Below, one piece after another: positions 45,501 to 53,858 of a stretch of DNA of 64,000 nucleotides. Made by a program: the position numbers and the translations under genes. The DNA is from Paraburkholderia kirstenboschensis (lineage in GTDB: Bacteria > Pseudomonadota > Gammaproteobacteria > Burkholderiales > Burkholderiaceae): contig NZ_CAJHCR010000005.1 of NCBI RefSeq assembly GCF_904848585.1, positions 372,001 to 436,000 on the forward strand. Direction: 5' to 3'. Below the pieces are notes generated by a model. It was not told the DNA's origin and did no database searches. It saw nothing but the letters and a program-made list of their open reading frames with translations. How positions within the stretch are numbered: position 1 is the stretch's first letter; each line of letters opens with the position of its first letter.

Positions 45501-47525
45501 TCACGTCGGGCTGCCCTGCGCATCTGTCGCTGCCGGGTCTTTCTCCTCCGCCGATTGCTCCGCACTTGATGGCCTCGCGGCGGCCGAGATCGAAAATGCG
45601 AACGGAAAGCGCCCGAGCGCGGACGTCGCCAATGCTTCAAACGCGGGGTTGGCAAGTTCGACCTCTAGCGACAGTCCGCGCGAGGTGTCATCAATGATGT
45701 GAACGGTCGCATCCTCGACGCCAGCCTCCGCGAGTGCCGACTCCAGGGCGTCTGCCGTTTCGCGCCGTTTCAGCGCCGGCTTGAAAATCTTGCCGACGCC
45801 GGTCAGCGGCATCGCATCGACGATCCGTATCCCCTTTGGTAACGCGGCGCGTTCGCTGATCTCGTGACGCAGAAACTCAACCAGTTCCGCTTCGGTTGTG
45901 GTTGTGCCGGGCTTCAGTTGGACATAGGCGACCGGCAGCTCGCCCGCGTGCATATCGGGGCGCCCCACAGCCGCGGCGATCTGGACTGAGGGATGGCGAT
46001 GCAGTGGTTCCTCGATTGCCGCCGGATCGATGTTGTGTCCGCCGCGGATAATCAGCTCTTTCTTCCGGCCGGTGAGCCAAAAGTAACCGTCGGGGTCGCA
46101 GCGTCCGAGATCGCCGGTATTGAGCCAGAGCCCGCCGTCGCCATCTTCCATCCAGATGCCCCTGTTCTGCTCCGGCCTCGTGTAGCCAGCGAACACATTT
46201 GGCCCGGAGATGACCAGCTGACCGACCTCATCCGCAACGCAATCCCGTACATAACAGCCAGTTCCATCAACCACTACGGCTTTCATTGCTTGCCCTGGAA
46301 GACGCAGACCAATCGAACCGGCCCTGCGCTCGCCAAGCGGAGGGTTCACGCTGCTAACGCAGGTACCTTCGGTGAGGCCGTAGCCTTCAAGGATTCTTAT
46401 CCCTGTGCGATCCTGGAAAGTGCGAAGTAACTCCACCGGCATGGGGGCAGCACCGCACAGGCCATACTCGAGTGAACTGATATCGTGCTCGCCAACCGGA
46501 ATGTCCAGCAGCGATCCGTAAAGTGTCGGCACACCGCTGAAGAAGTTGATACGGTAATGTTCGACAATTTCCCAGAAACGATTTACAACGCCCTCGCCCC
46601 TGTAACCTTGTGGTGTGCCGAGCACAACGTGGGCACCACGCGAGAACGCCAGCAACCCTGTCACCGTCACCGCGTTGACGTGGAAAAGCGGCAGCCCGCA
46701 AAAAATTGTTTTTCCCGGACCAATGCTTTCGCCGAAGAATTGACCCGCGTTCCACGCATTGGCCACCTCGTTGCCGTGCTGGCGGATCGCAATCTTCGGC
46801 AGCCCCGTGGTGCCGCCCGTGCAAAATAAGGACGAGACATCATCGACGCTGATTCGACGGCTGCTGCTGAGCCCCTCCCCCGATTCCTTCGCGATGGCGG
46901 TGTTGAAATCGTGGATGCCGACATGTGCAGGAACGGCACCGTGCACGCCGCCAGGCCCATGCAGATTTGAACACTCGTCACGTTGAAGCATCCGGGCGGC
47001 AAGTCCCTTTTCGCCCGGCATGCGGGCAGCCGGATTCACGAGCACCAGATGCTGCAGGCAAGGGAGCTTGTGCAGCACTGCCTGCACCTTCTGCCAGAGG
47101 TCAGTTCCAGGAAGCGGCGCCAGCGTGACGAGCACGCTCGCGCATGATGCGTTGAGCAGTTCGCCGATCGCGTCACTCTCAAGCAGCGGATTGATCGCGC
47201 AGACAATCCCGGCGGCTTCCCCGCCCCAGATCACAAAGTGTGTCTCAGGGAGATTCGGCAGGACGTATGCGATAACGGAGTTGCGCTGTACTCCCAGGCG
47301 CGCAAACATGTTCGCAGTTCGCGTGACATCGCGCACGAATTCGCTGTACGTCCAGCACTCTGCGTGCCGGTAGTGGTCGGCCGTTGCAAAGAACGAAAGC
47401 GCGGGTGCCGATGGATTAATCGCCGCGCCCCGGCAGATCATCTCGTAAGTGCTCGACGGGAGATCCGCCGGCAGTCCCTGCGTTTCGATGGCAAGGACTT
47501 CGTCCATGTTTGCGACGCCTTTCAT
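45501..47525 (-). CDS. AMP-dependent acyl-CoA synthetase/ligase with C-terminal extension
   Basis: 674 residues of the ANL superfamily. It activates a carboxylic acid to its CoA thioester via an acyl-adenylate. Motifs are the P-loop LFCTGGTTGLPKIAI, the adenine-binding YGLTEGTCVSS, the hinge WLNTGDLGRCDPDGY with LTGRKKELIIRGG, and the catalytic lysine in TGVGKIFKPAL at about residue 578. Beyond it lie nearly 100 extra residues, ending in an acidic/Ala-rich tail. The ATG at 47525 overlaps the FAH gene stop (ATGA). In this operon it may activate an aliphatic or aromatic acid made after ring cleavage. Confidence 0.87.
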   Translation of the reverse strand: MKGVANMDEVLAIETQGLPADLPSSTYEMICRGAAINPSAPALSFFATADHYRHAECWTYSEFVRDVTRTANMFARLGVQRNSVIAYVLPNLPETHFVIWGGEAAGIVCAINPLLESDAIGELLNASCASVLVTLAPLPGTDLWQKVQAVLHKLPCLQHLVLVNPAARMPGEKGLAARMLQRDECSNLHGPGGVHGAVPAHVGIHDFNTAIAKESGEGLSSSRRISVDDVSSLFCTGGTTGLPKIAIRQHGNEVANAWNAGQFFGESIGPGKTIFCGLPLFHVNAVTVTGLLAFSRGAHVVLGTPQGYRGEGVVNRFWEIVEHYRINFFSGVPTLYGSLLDIPVGEHDISSLEYGLCGAAPMPVELLRTFQDRTGIRILEGYGLTEGTCVSSVNPPLGERRAGSIGLRLPGQAMKAVVVDGTGCYVRDCVADEVGQLVISGPNVFAGYTRPEQNRGIWMEDGDGGLWLNTGDLGRCDPDGYFWLTGRKKELIIRGGHNIDPAAIEEPLHRHPSVQIAAAVGRPDMHAGELPVAYVQLKPGTTTTEAELVEFLRHEISERAALPKGIRIVDAMPLTGVGKIFKPALKRRETADALESALAEAGVEDATVHIIDDTSRGLSLEVELANPAFEALATSALGRFPFAFSISAAARPSSAEQSAEEKDPAATDAQGSPT

Positions 47526-48478
47526 GCGGCCTGTTCCACAACGACGTTATGCTGCACGCCCAGATCGATCGAGCGATCGTTGCTGGCGATATGCGCCTCC
47601 ACGACGTCTCCCACCTGCAGGTACTGCGGTCTTTGCTCCTGCATTTTCAGGAACAGACGCCATTTTTCCGCGTCGGGCAGTTGCGCCGCGGCGCGTTGCT
47701 TTTCGGGCGACGGAATGCTCAGTGCACAGCCGGACGGCGTGCCCGTCGCGAGCAGGTCGCCAGTGCGCAGATCATGCACGGCGGAAAGCTCCGTCAAGGT
47801 CTCTGCCGGTCCATAGACAAGACCCGCAGTCGTGTCATTCTGGCGGACGGTTCCATTGACCGTCAGTGTCAGCACGAGCTCCTTCAACTTCGGGATATCG
47901 TGTTTCTCAAGGAGGCAAAGGTAAGGGCCGACAGGGCCAAACGTGCGGTAGCTCTTGCCCTTGTAAAACTGCATCTGCGGAATCTGGATATCGCGCGCGG
48001 AGTAGTCGTTGACGATCACAGCACCAGCAATGTAGTCATGCAGGTTCCCGTCGGTGATTGTTTCGCGGGACGTGACGTCGCGTTTGAGGACAAGACCGAG
48101 TTCGATCTCGTAGTCGAGGAACTGCACTTCCTTTGGCTTCACGACGGTGGAGTCGGCAGGAACGATGCAGCTCGTCGCCTTCGTGAAGATCATGTTGAAT
48201 TTCTTCACATCCGGGTCCATGCCGGACTCAATCATATGCTGGCGATAGTTCGCGCCCTGGCAGAGGAACTGCTGGTTGGCAGTAATGGGCGACAGCCAGT
48301 CCACCTCCGACTCGGGAATCGTCGGACCGCCTAGCACCAGCAGCCGTTCGACCGGATTCGCCTCGATAAACTCGGCGGTCGTGTTGAACTCGCCGGGAAT
48401 TGGCGTAATCGCGCCGTTGGCCACGATGCCCCATTGGGCGCGGCCATAATGACTGTAATGCAGAACATGAAGTGCCAT
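47522..48478 (-). CDS. Fumarylacetoacetate hydrolase family protein
   Basis: 318 residues. The FAH-type catalytic domain spans about 80-310. Metal ligands are visible in FLDYEIELGLV (two Glu) and IVNDYSARDIQ (Asp), followed by the GDLLATGTPSGCA block. Family members hydrolyse C-C bonds of ring-cleavage products or isomerise and decarboxylate oxo-acids. It follows the extradiol dioxygenase by 34 bp and overlaps the acyl-CoA ligase, so it most likely acts on the product of that dioxygenase. Confidence 0.88.
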   Translation of the reverse strand: MALHVLHYSHYGRAQWGIVANGAITPIPGEFNTTAEFIEANPVERLLVLGGPTIPESEVDWLSPITANQQFLCQGANYRQHMIESGMDPDVKKFNMIFTKATSCIVPADSTVVKPKEVQFLDYEIELGLVLKRDVTSRETITDGNLHDYIAGAVIVNDYSARDIQIPQMQFYKGKSYRTFGPVGPYLCLLEKHDIPKLKELVLTLTVNGTVRQNDTTAGLVYGPAETLTELSAVHDLRTGDLLATGTPSGCALSIPSPEKQRAAAQLPDAEKWRLFLKMQEQRPQYLQVGDVVEAHIASNDRSIDLGVQHNVVVEQAA

Positions 48479-48512
48479 TTATCGATCTCCGGATTCTATA
48501 GAAGGGTTGGGT

Positions 48513-49583
48513 TCAGGCGAAAATCTTTGCCAGCGAGCGCAGCTTGCTCAGCGTCAGGTCGGGGCTGCGGCGCAGGTTTCTGACGAGCGCCACGATGCTT
48601 GCAGGCGTGAATCTGGGCTTTGTGAAACTGCGCGGCATGGTCGGCCCCCATTGCGCCATCGCTTCGCGGCTCACCGCGTGCACACCCGCCGGCGCATCGG
48701 CAGTAAAGAGGTCGCCGTCGCAATAGTGTTCGTGCTTGTCGCCCCACGGGTCCTGCCAGTAGTCGAATATCTGGCTGCCCAAAATATGCCGGCCGATCCC
48801 CCATGCGTGCGTCCAGCCCTTTTCGCGCAGGACGCGCTGGCCCATGCCGACCGCATCGGCATCGACGACTTCGTAGGCGCTATGGCTGTAGGTAGGCAGA
48901 AAGCCTTGTGCAAGCGCGAGGGTATGGTGATCGGCCGGCTTGTCACCCAGATCGAGCCGCATGAACGCGACGACGGGCGAGCCATCGGGAAGCACCTGTA
49001 CGTCGCTCGGGATAAAGCCGAAATGCTGCGTGTACCATGCGCAGGTTTCCTGATAGTCCGCAAGCTCAAGCACGACATGTCCGAGCCGGACGATTTCCGG
49101 TGCGCGTTCGGGCGGTCGCTGCGTTCCGTTAATCCGGACCGCCGCATCTACGGAATTGAACGGCAATGGCGGCCGATGGGACAGCGCCGTCGCCGGCGCC
49201 TGGCCCCATATCGCATCGATGCGAAAGCCGGAAGGGTCGGTCAACCGTACGATATAGCCGCCGCCGGGCAAGGGCGACCGTTCGACGTCCGAGGCGCCCG
49301 GCAGTTTTGCAAGTGCATCAAGCTCGGCCCTGTTATCGACCTGCAGCCCGAAGCCAACGAACCGGGATTTTGGTGCCTTCCGGACCACATAGCAAAAGTG
49401 GGAAGCACCCGTTCCCCGCAACAGGAGGAGGTCTTCACTGCGCGACACCGTCTGTAGACCGAAATCAATGAGAAATTGCTCGGCTTTATCGAGGTCTGGT
49501 CGGTCGAATATCAGATAGGCCAATGCCGACGCTTTCGTCGTGGGATCGGGGTGACGGCTCGGCTGTGCAGTAGTCAGTTTCAT
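48513..49583 (-). CDS. Extradiol ring-cleavage dioxygenase (VOC superfamily, 2,3-dihydroxybiphenyl dioxygenase type)
   Basis: 356 residues with two vicinal-oxygen-chelate domains. The iron ligands expected in the C-terminal domain are the His in RLGHVVLELAD, the His in YSHSAYEVVD and the Glu in GDKHEHYCDG, so the active site is complete. The N-terminal domain lacks these residues, as is usual for type I extradiol enzymes. About 50 residues after the last ligand form a basic C-terminal tail. It opens the ring of a catechol-type compound with O2. It is first in a three-gene operon with the FAH-family hydrolase and acyl-CoA ligase. Confidence 0.87.
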   Translation of the reverse strand: MKLTTAQPSRHPDPTTKASALAYLIFDRPDLDKAEQFLIDFGLQTVSRSEDLLLLRGTGASHFCYVVRKAPKSRFVGFGLQVDNRAELDALAKLPGASDVERSPLPGGGYIVRLTDPSGFRIDAIWGQAPATALSHRPPLPFNSVDAAVRINGTQRPPERAPEIVRLGHVVLELADYQETCAWYTQHFGFIPSDVQVLPDGSPVVAFMRLDLGDKPADHHTLALAQGFLPTYSHSAYEVVDADAVGMGQRVLREKGWTHAWGIGRHILGSQIFDYWQDPWGDKHEHYCDGDLFTADAPAGVHAVSREAMAQWGPTMPRSFTKPRFTPASIVALVRNLRRSPDLTLSKLRSLAKIFA

Positions 49584-50039
49584 GGCAACGGGGAATCAGA
49601 CGGGTCAGATGGCGTATGCAGCTCCTGGGTTCGCGCGCCGATGAGACGGCGGGCTACGCTGCAAGGCGAGTCTCGCGAACACGAGCCGATTTGCATCGGC
49701 GCCCGGGGCGTCCTGGTCGATCGTCGCGTGTGATCGGACCGAGGCAGCCCGCTCGACGGGCACGAGCCCGCAAAGAAATGCGGCTTCGAGGTCTTCCCAA
49801 CTATCGTGCTGGGCGAGACGAAGCCGTCGCTCCCGATGGGCAATCTGGCCATGCCGCATGACGGCACGGCACCCTCCTTTGCTGCTGTCTCCACAGTCAC
49901 TCCATCTGTCGTTTGGCGTTTGCCATGTTGTCTGTAACGCCGCTCTCCGCGGTCGTTAGTGACATTAAAGTCATCGCTGATGTTTTTGTCAATAGAGACA
50001 TTCCAATCCATACGTGGAGTGACGACACGTCGACCTGTC
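49584..50039. other. Regulatory region between the dioxygenase operon and the decayed TetR gene
   Basis: 456 bp. The right part holds the palindrome and promoter of the decayed TetR gene (49960-50114, running into its coding part). The left part should contain the promoter of the dioxygenase operon, but no consensus is clear. An overlapping minus-strand open frame (49580-50206) looks like chance. Confidence 0.5.
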
Positions 50040-50114
50040 ATGCCCGACGCCACAAATCGCCGGACAGCAAAGCGTCCTACCCATGCGGCGCCGGTCGCCC
50101 CGGTTGCCGTTCCG
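49960..50114 (+). promoter_or_regulatory. Promoter and operator of the decayed TetR gene, paralogous to those at 56.2 kb
   Basis: TGAC-N6-GTCA palindrome (49960-49973), 12 bases, then TTGTCA (49986-49991), 17 bases, and CATACG (50109-50114 region of the alignment is 50009-50014: the -10 box lies at 50009-50014). Copy at 56203-56257 has the same palindrome, the same 12-base gap, TTGTCA, 17 bases and TATACT. The start codon of the remnant follows at 50040. The feature end given here includes the first part of the remnant. Confidence 0.55.
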
Positions 50115-50262
50115 GAAGAACGCGAGCCGCGCGGTGCGTGCCCCAAGCGCGAGACGCGTGCCCGTCTGCTCGACGCCGCCCTCACGCTGAGGGACGAAAA
50201 AGGCATGTGGGCGTAGCGATCACGTAGTCACGGAATCCGCTGAAGTTGGTACGTTGGAAGGT
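50040..50262 (+). pseudogene. Truncated, frameshifted TetR regulator gene
   Basis: The frame MPDATNRRTAKRPTHAAPVA through KRETRARLLDAALTLRDEKGM matches the N-terminus of the intact TetR protein at 56285 residue by residue, then a one-base loss brings a stop at 50214-50216. In the next frame the match continues (VTESAEVG against ITEAADVG) to about 50262 and then ends. The recognition helix and the whole ligand domain are missing, so no functional repressor is made. It sits divergent from the dioxygenase operon, the usual place for that operon's regulator. Confidence 0.85.
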
Positions 50263-50539
50263 GCAGTGAGGGCTCGCATTGCCGCATGACTTAGTTATCC
50301 TCTGTTACGCGCTTTCGCCGGCGCGCCCTTCACAAGTCAACAACACCGACATACCTACTCCAACCCCAATTTTGCTGAACACCTGAACTTCAGCGACAAC
50401 GATCATCTGCCGCTTTTGTTCTGTTTTTCACCGTCATTCCACGTACGCCTCCGCTCTGCACGCGGATCGACGACGTGACCGGCGGCGACCATGCCCGCGG
50501 CCGACCATCGATTTCCAATCGTTGCAATCTTAATTTATC

Positions 50540-50590
50540 TGAACCGTACAGTTCATTTTTGTTGACAGGTGCTCCTCCCATAACTAGACT
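50540..50590 (+). promoter_or_regulatory. Strong sigma-70 promoter with TetR-type palindrome
   Basis: Palindrome TGAAC-CGTACA-GTTCA at 50540-50555, six bases, then TTGACA (50562-50567), a 17-base spacer and TAGACT (50585-50590). The palindrome abuts the -35 box and looks like the operator of an AcrR/TetR-type repressor. Transcription would start near 50597, about 290 bases before the MscS-type start codon. Confidence 0.65.
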
Positions 50591-50620
50591 GTGCGTATTG
50601 GTAAAAGAAGTTCAGGTGAG

Positions 50621-50678
50621 CGCGGGGGCATGCAGGAGAGCATGAATATTCGGAGTCGGGATCTTTAATGCCCCCGCG
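50621..50678 (+). ncRNA. Structured leader hairpin upstream of the MscS-type gene
   Basis: Perfect 11-bp inverted repeat CGCGGGGGCAT / ATGCCCCCGCG around a 36-base loop, placed about 25 bases after the predicted transcription start. GGT/ACC can extend the stem past a three-base bulge. The loop contains an AGGAG element and a 12-codon open frame (ATG 50630, TAA 50666-50668) that ends inside the 3' arm. No known riboswitch class is recognised. It may be a cis-regulatory leader or small RNA. Confidence 0.45.
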
Positions 50679-50886
50679 ACCGGTGTACGTCCCAGATAAA
50701 TGAAATAGCCGCCTCGCGCCCTACCGCTCATCCAGACTGCGAAATGCCGACGTGCAACCACCCCATCCTGTTTCCGAGATCGTCATATATGACGATAAAT
50801 GTTGAGACTTTTCCAAGTCAGTGCGGCAGCCGATTTCCCGCCCAGCGGCGACCGAATGCAACTCTGCTCACATACATATCGCGCGC

Positions 50887-53433
50887 ATGAGCCAGATCTC
50901 TCCAGTGCATACTCTTCGCCACCTTCACGTCGTGCGACAAGTGGTCGCCGTCATACTTCGCCTTATCGCGCTCATGATGTTCGGCCTCGCCAGCACCGCT
51001 CTGAATGCAGCGGCGCTGCCGCCCTCCAGTCTGGACGCTCCTGCTGATGTTTCGCCCTCCATTGGCGGAGGTCCCACCGCTTTGCAAACGCTCAATGCGC
51101 TGCAGACCAGGCAGGACCAGATACGGCAGCGTGCTTCGACGGCAACAAGCGACGCGCAGTTGTTCGAACTGGATGCACAGAGCCGGCACGTCGCCGAAGA
51201 CGTCGACAGGCTGATAACCACGTCGCTTGAGCCTGATCGCGCGAAAACGCATGCACAGCTCGACGTACTCGGAGCCGCACCCGCTTCCGACTCCGCAGCG
51301 GAAACGCCCGCAGTCGCCCAACAGCGCAATGTGCTCGCTGCTGAGCAGTTACAACTCGACGCCGCGATCAGGCAGGCGGCAACCATCAAGGAAAACCTTG
51401 GCAAGCTGAGCGCCCAGATCACCCGACTGCTGCACGACCATCTAAAGGATCAGTTGGCCCTTCGATCAGACAGCATAGTCAGCACCGCGTTCTGGGCGCC
51501 CGCGTTCCATCCCGACACGACTGATTATCAACGTCTGCGAGACTTCAATGGGCAGATCCAAAGGCAGATTCAATCGACGTGGCAAAAAGGGCATCGGGTT
51601 GTAACCGCGCTGCTTGTGCTGTTCGCTCTAGCCATCGCAACGATTGGCACGCGGCTTCTTGACAGAGCATCGGAACGGCTTTGCCTGCACCGCCTCCCGG
51701 AAGGCCGGTTACGGCGCAGCGCGATGGCGATCTCGACCGTATTGGCGTCCGTGGCGACCACCATATGTGCCGTTGATCTATTCTATTTCGCGTTGACCCG
51801 CCAGCAGGCGATGCCCGCTACGCTGCAGAGCTTCGCCAACGAACTCATCAAACACGTGGTGACCTGTGCGTTGGTTGTTGCTCTCGGCCGGGCATTGCTT
51901 AGCACACGACATCCGTCGTGGCGGTTGCCGTCCATCGCAGATCCGGTCGCTCGCGCGCTACGTCCTTTCCCATGGATACTAGCCGCACTGCTGCTATTTT
52001 CAGGTGCCGTCGAGCAACTCAATCGCGCAATCGACACGAGTCTGCAAATTACCCTCTTTACTCGTGGCGTGGTTGCGTTAGTGGTCGCGCTGACCATCGG
52101 TATGTCGCTTTTACGAGCAAACCGCGTACGCAGTTCGCTCGCCGCAGCAGGAGAATCGCCGGAGGCTCGTTCGACCCTCGCTGGAATTATCCACGCCGCC
52201 GTCAGCCTTGCCGTCGGCGCTTCTTTGATTGCATTACTTTGTGGCTATGTTTCGTTTGCGCGGTTCCTGACCTACGAACTGGTCTGGTTCGATCTCGTAC
52301 TGAGCAGCCTTTATCTGCTGACGAAGCTCGCCCATGATGCTTCCGAAAGCGTGTTTTCGCCATGCTACGCCAGCGGCAAAACAGTCGGGCGACTATTCGG
52401 ACTGCAAGAAGTCCATCTGGAACAGGTGGCAACGATCCTGTCTGGCGTTCTTCGCAGCGCATTGATGCTGGCTGCAGTCATCGCACTGCTCACGGGGGGG
52501 CTCGGCACGACGCCAGGAGACCTGATCGGCAGCATTGTCAGCGTGCTCGGCGGGGAGCGATTACACGCGCTCAATATTGTTCCCGCCCATATCTTTAGCG
52601 CTATCTTTACCTGCGCACTATGCCTGTATCTCGTTAGGCTCGTCCGCAAATGGCTCGACACCGAGTTTCTGCCCAAGACGCAAATGAGTTCAGGTATGCG
52701 CGCGTCGCTGCTAACGGTGTTCTCCAATGTCGGCTATGTCCTCGTCGCGCTGCAAACCTTCTCCGTACTCGGCGTGCAATGGCATAACCTGGCATGGATC
52801 GTCAGCGCATTGTCAGTAGGCATCGGCTTTGGTCTGCAGGAGATCGTTAAAAACTTCATCTCCGGGCTGATATTGCTTGCGGAACGGCCGGTCAAAGTAG
52901 GCGACATGATCAGTATCACCGGCATTGAAGGCGACATTCGGCGTATCAGTGTACGTGCGACCGAAATACAGCTCGCGGACAGATCAACGGTAATCGTTCC
53001 CAATTCACACCTGATTTCGCAGAATGTGCGGAACGTGACAATGGGAAACAAAACGCAGGGAGTTGTCACACTGAGCCTTACGTTCGCGCTGGACATCGAC
53101 CCGGAGCAGGTACGCGATGTTCTTCTGCAAGCTTACCTGGATCATCCATCGGTTCTTGATCGCCCCACGCCTTCGGTGACCTTCAGCCAGTTGACGCCTG
53201 ACGGAATAACATTGACCGCCACCGGATATGTCGCCAGCCCCAGAATCGCCGGGGATACCAGAAGTGATCTGCTATTTGCAATCCTCAAGCGACTACGTGC
53301 TTCTGAAATACCACTGTCGATCTCTCGAACCGTCGTAGTCCGAGGTACGAGCGATATCATTTCGGACCAGCAACTCACAGGTCGCAATCCGGGACCGGCA
53401 GAGCTTCGGACTCTGTCTGCAGTCATCGAATAG
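50887..53433 (+). CDS. Large mechanosensitive channel family protein (DUF3772-MscS type)
   Basis: 848 residues. After a signal-like first helix, residues about 45-200 form a helical periplasmic part (TRQDQIRQRAS, QSRHVAEDVDRL) like DUF3772. Roughly ten membrane helices follow. The MscS pore and beta domain lie near 600-830, with LSVGIGFGLQEIVKNFISG (pore helix) and VKVGDMISITGIEGDIRRISVRAT. It gates on membrane tension to release solutes during osmotic downshock. The ATG at 50887 is chosen because it begins just ahead of the first helix; an in-frame GTG at 50821 adds 22 residues. Neither has a strong ribosome site. Confidence 0.85.
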   Translation: MSQISPVHTLRHLHVVRQVVAVILRLIALMMFGLASTALNAAALPPSSLDAPADVSPSIGGGPTALQTLNALQTRQDQIRQRASTATSDAQLFELDAQSRHVAEDVDRLITTSLEPDRAKTHAQLDVLGAAPASDSAAETPAVAQQRNVLAAEQLQLDAAIRQAATIKENLGKLSAQITRLLHDHLKDQLALRSDSIVSTAFWAPAFHPDTTDYQRLRDFNGQIQRQIQSTWQKGHRVVTALLVLFALAIATIGTRLLDRASERLCLHRLPEGRLRRSAMAISTVLASVATTICAVDLFYFALTRQQAMPATLQSFANELIKHVVTCALVVALGRALLSTRHPSWRLPSIADPVARALRPFPWILAALLLFSGAVEQLNRAIDTSLQITLFTRGVVALVVALTIGMSLLRANRVRSSLAAAGESPEARSTLAGIIHAAVSLAVGASLIALLCGYVSFARFLTYELVWFDLVLSSLYLLTKLAHDASESVFSPCYASGKTVGRLFGLQEVHLEQVATILSGVLRSALMLAAVIALLTGGLGTTPGDLIGSIVSVLGGERLHALNIVPAHIFSAIFTCALCLYLVRLVRKWLDTEFLPKTQMSSGMRASLLTVFSNVGYVLVALQTFSVLGVQWHNLAWIVSALSVGIGFGLQEIVKNFISGLILLAERPVKVGDMISITGIEGDIRRISVRATEIQLADRSTVIVPNSHLISQNVRNVTMGNKTQGVVTLSLTFALDIDPEQVRDVLLQAYLDHPSVLDRPTPSVTFSQLTPDGITLTATGYVASPRIAGDTRSDLLFAILKRLRASEIPLSISRTVVVRGTSDIISDQQLTGRNPGPAELRTLSAVIE

Positions 53434-53858
53434 ATAGTCATCCAAAATGATATCTCATGATCCGGGACTGGCAAAAAGCCCTATCGGCGACTTGCTGCCG
53501 CTGCCGAGTAGCTGATAACCGTGGTCCAGTCATAGACCTTTCCGTCCTGATCACTGCAGCAATGCTGCTCAGCGGTGCCACGCGGCGCACGAACAGCGTT
53601 CTGGGGTACACCGTCGTGGTTCAGTTCGTGGATGCCTGGGAGCAGAGCGGTCGATCAGCAGTCCATTGCCACATCCCGGCTCGAGTCTTCCTTCGGCGAT
53701 TGCCGGTTTCAGCGGCCATCGGTGGGCAAACCAGGCATGACAGTCCCTCGATTTTAATGCGCCGTTCTTTTCGAGTATCACGTTTTGCATGCATTTTCAT
53801 ACCGCTTCGGGTGCGGATTCAATCGGTCATCCGCATGCTGCCCGAGGGGCTGCTGCAC
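53434..53858. other. Intergenic region between convergent MscS-type and LysR genes
   Basis: 425 bp. A 73-residue minus-strand frame (53569-53790) and longer plus-strand frames exist but show no family features. No terminator with a T-run is seen. Confidence 0.4.

Larger units (their letters stand above)
50263..50886. other. Long leader and regulatory region before the MscS-type gene
   Basis: 624 bp. It contains a palindrome and strong promoter (50540-50590) and a hairpin (50621-50678), described separately. No other gene is convincing. Confidence 0.5.

Noticed and set aside
49580..50206. 208-residue minus-strand open frame covering the dioxygenase upstream region
   Set aside because: It is antisense to the TetR remnant in its first part and Ser/Arg-rich elsewhere; the TetR homology on the plus strand explains the sequence better.
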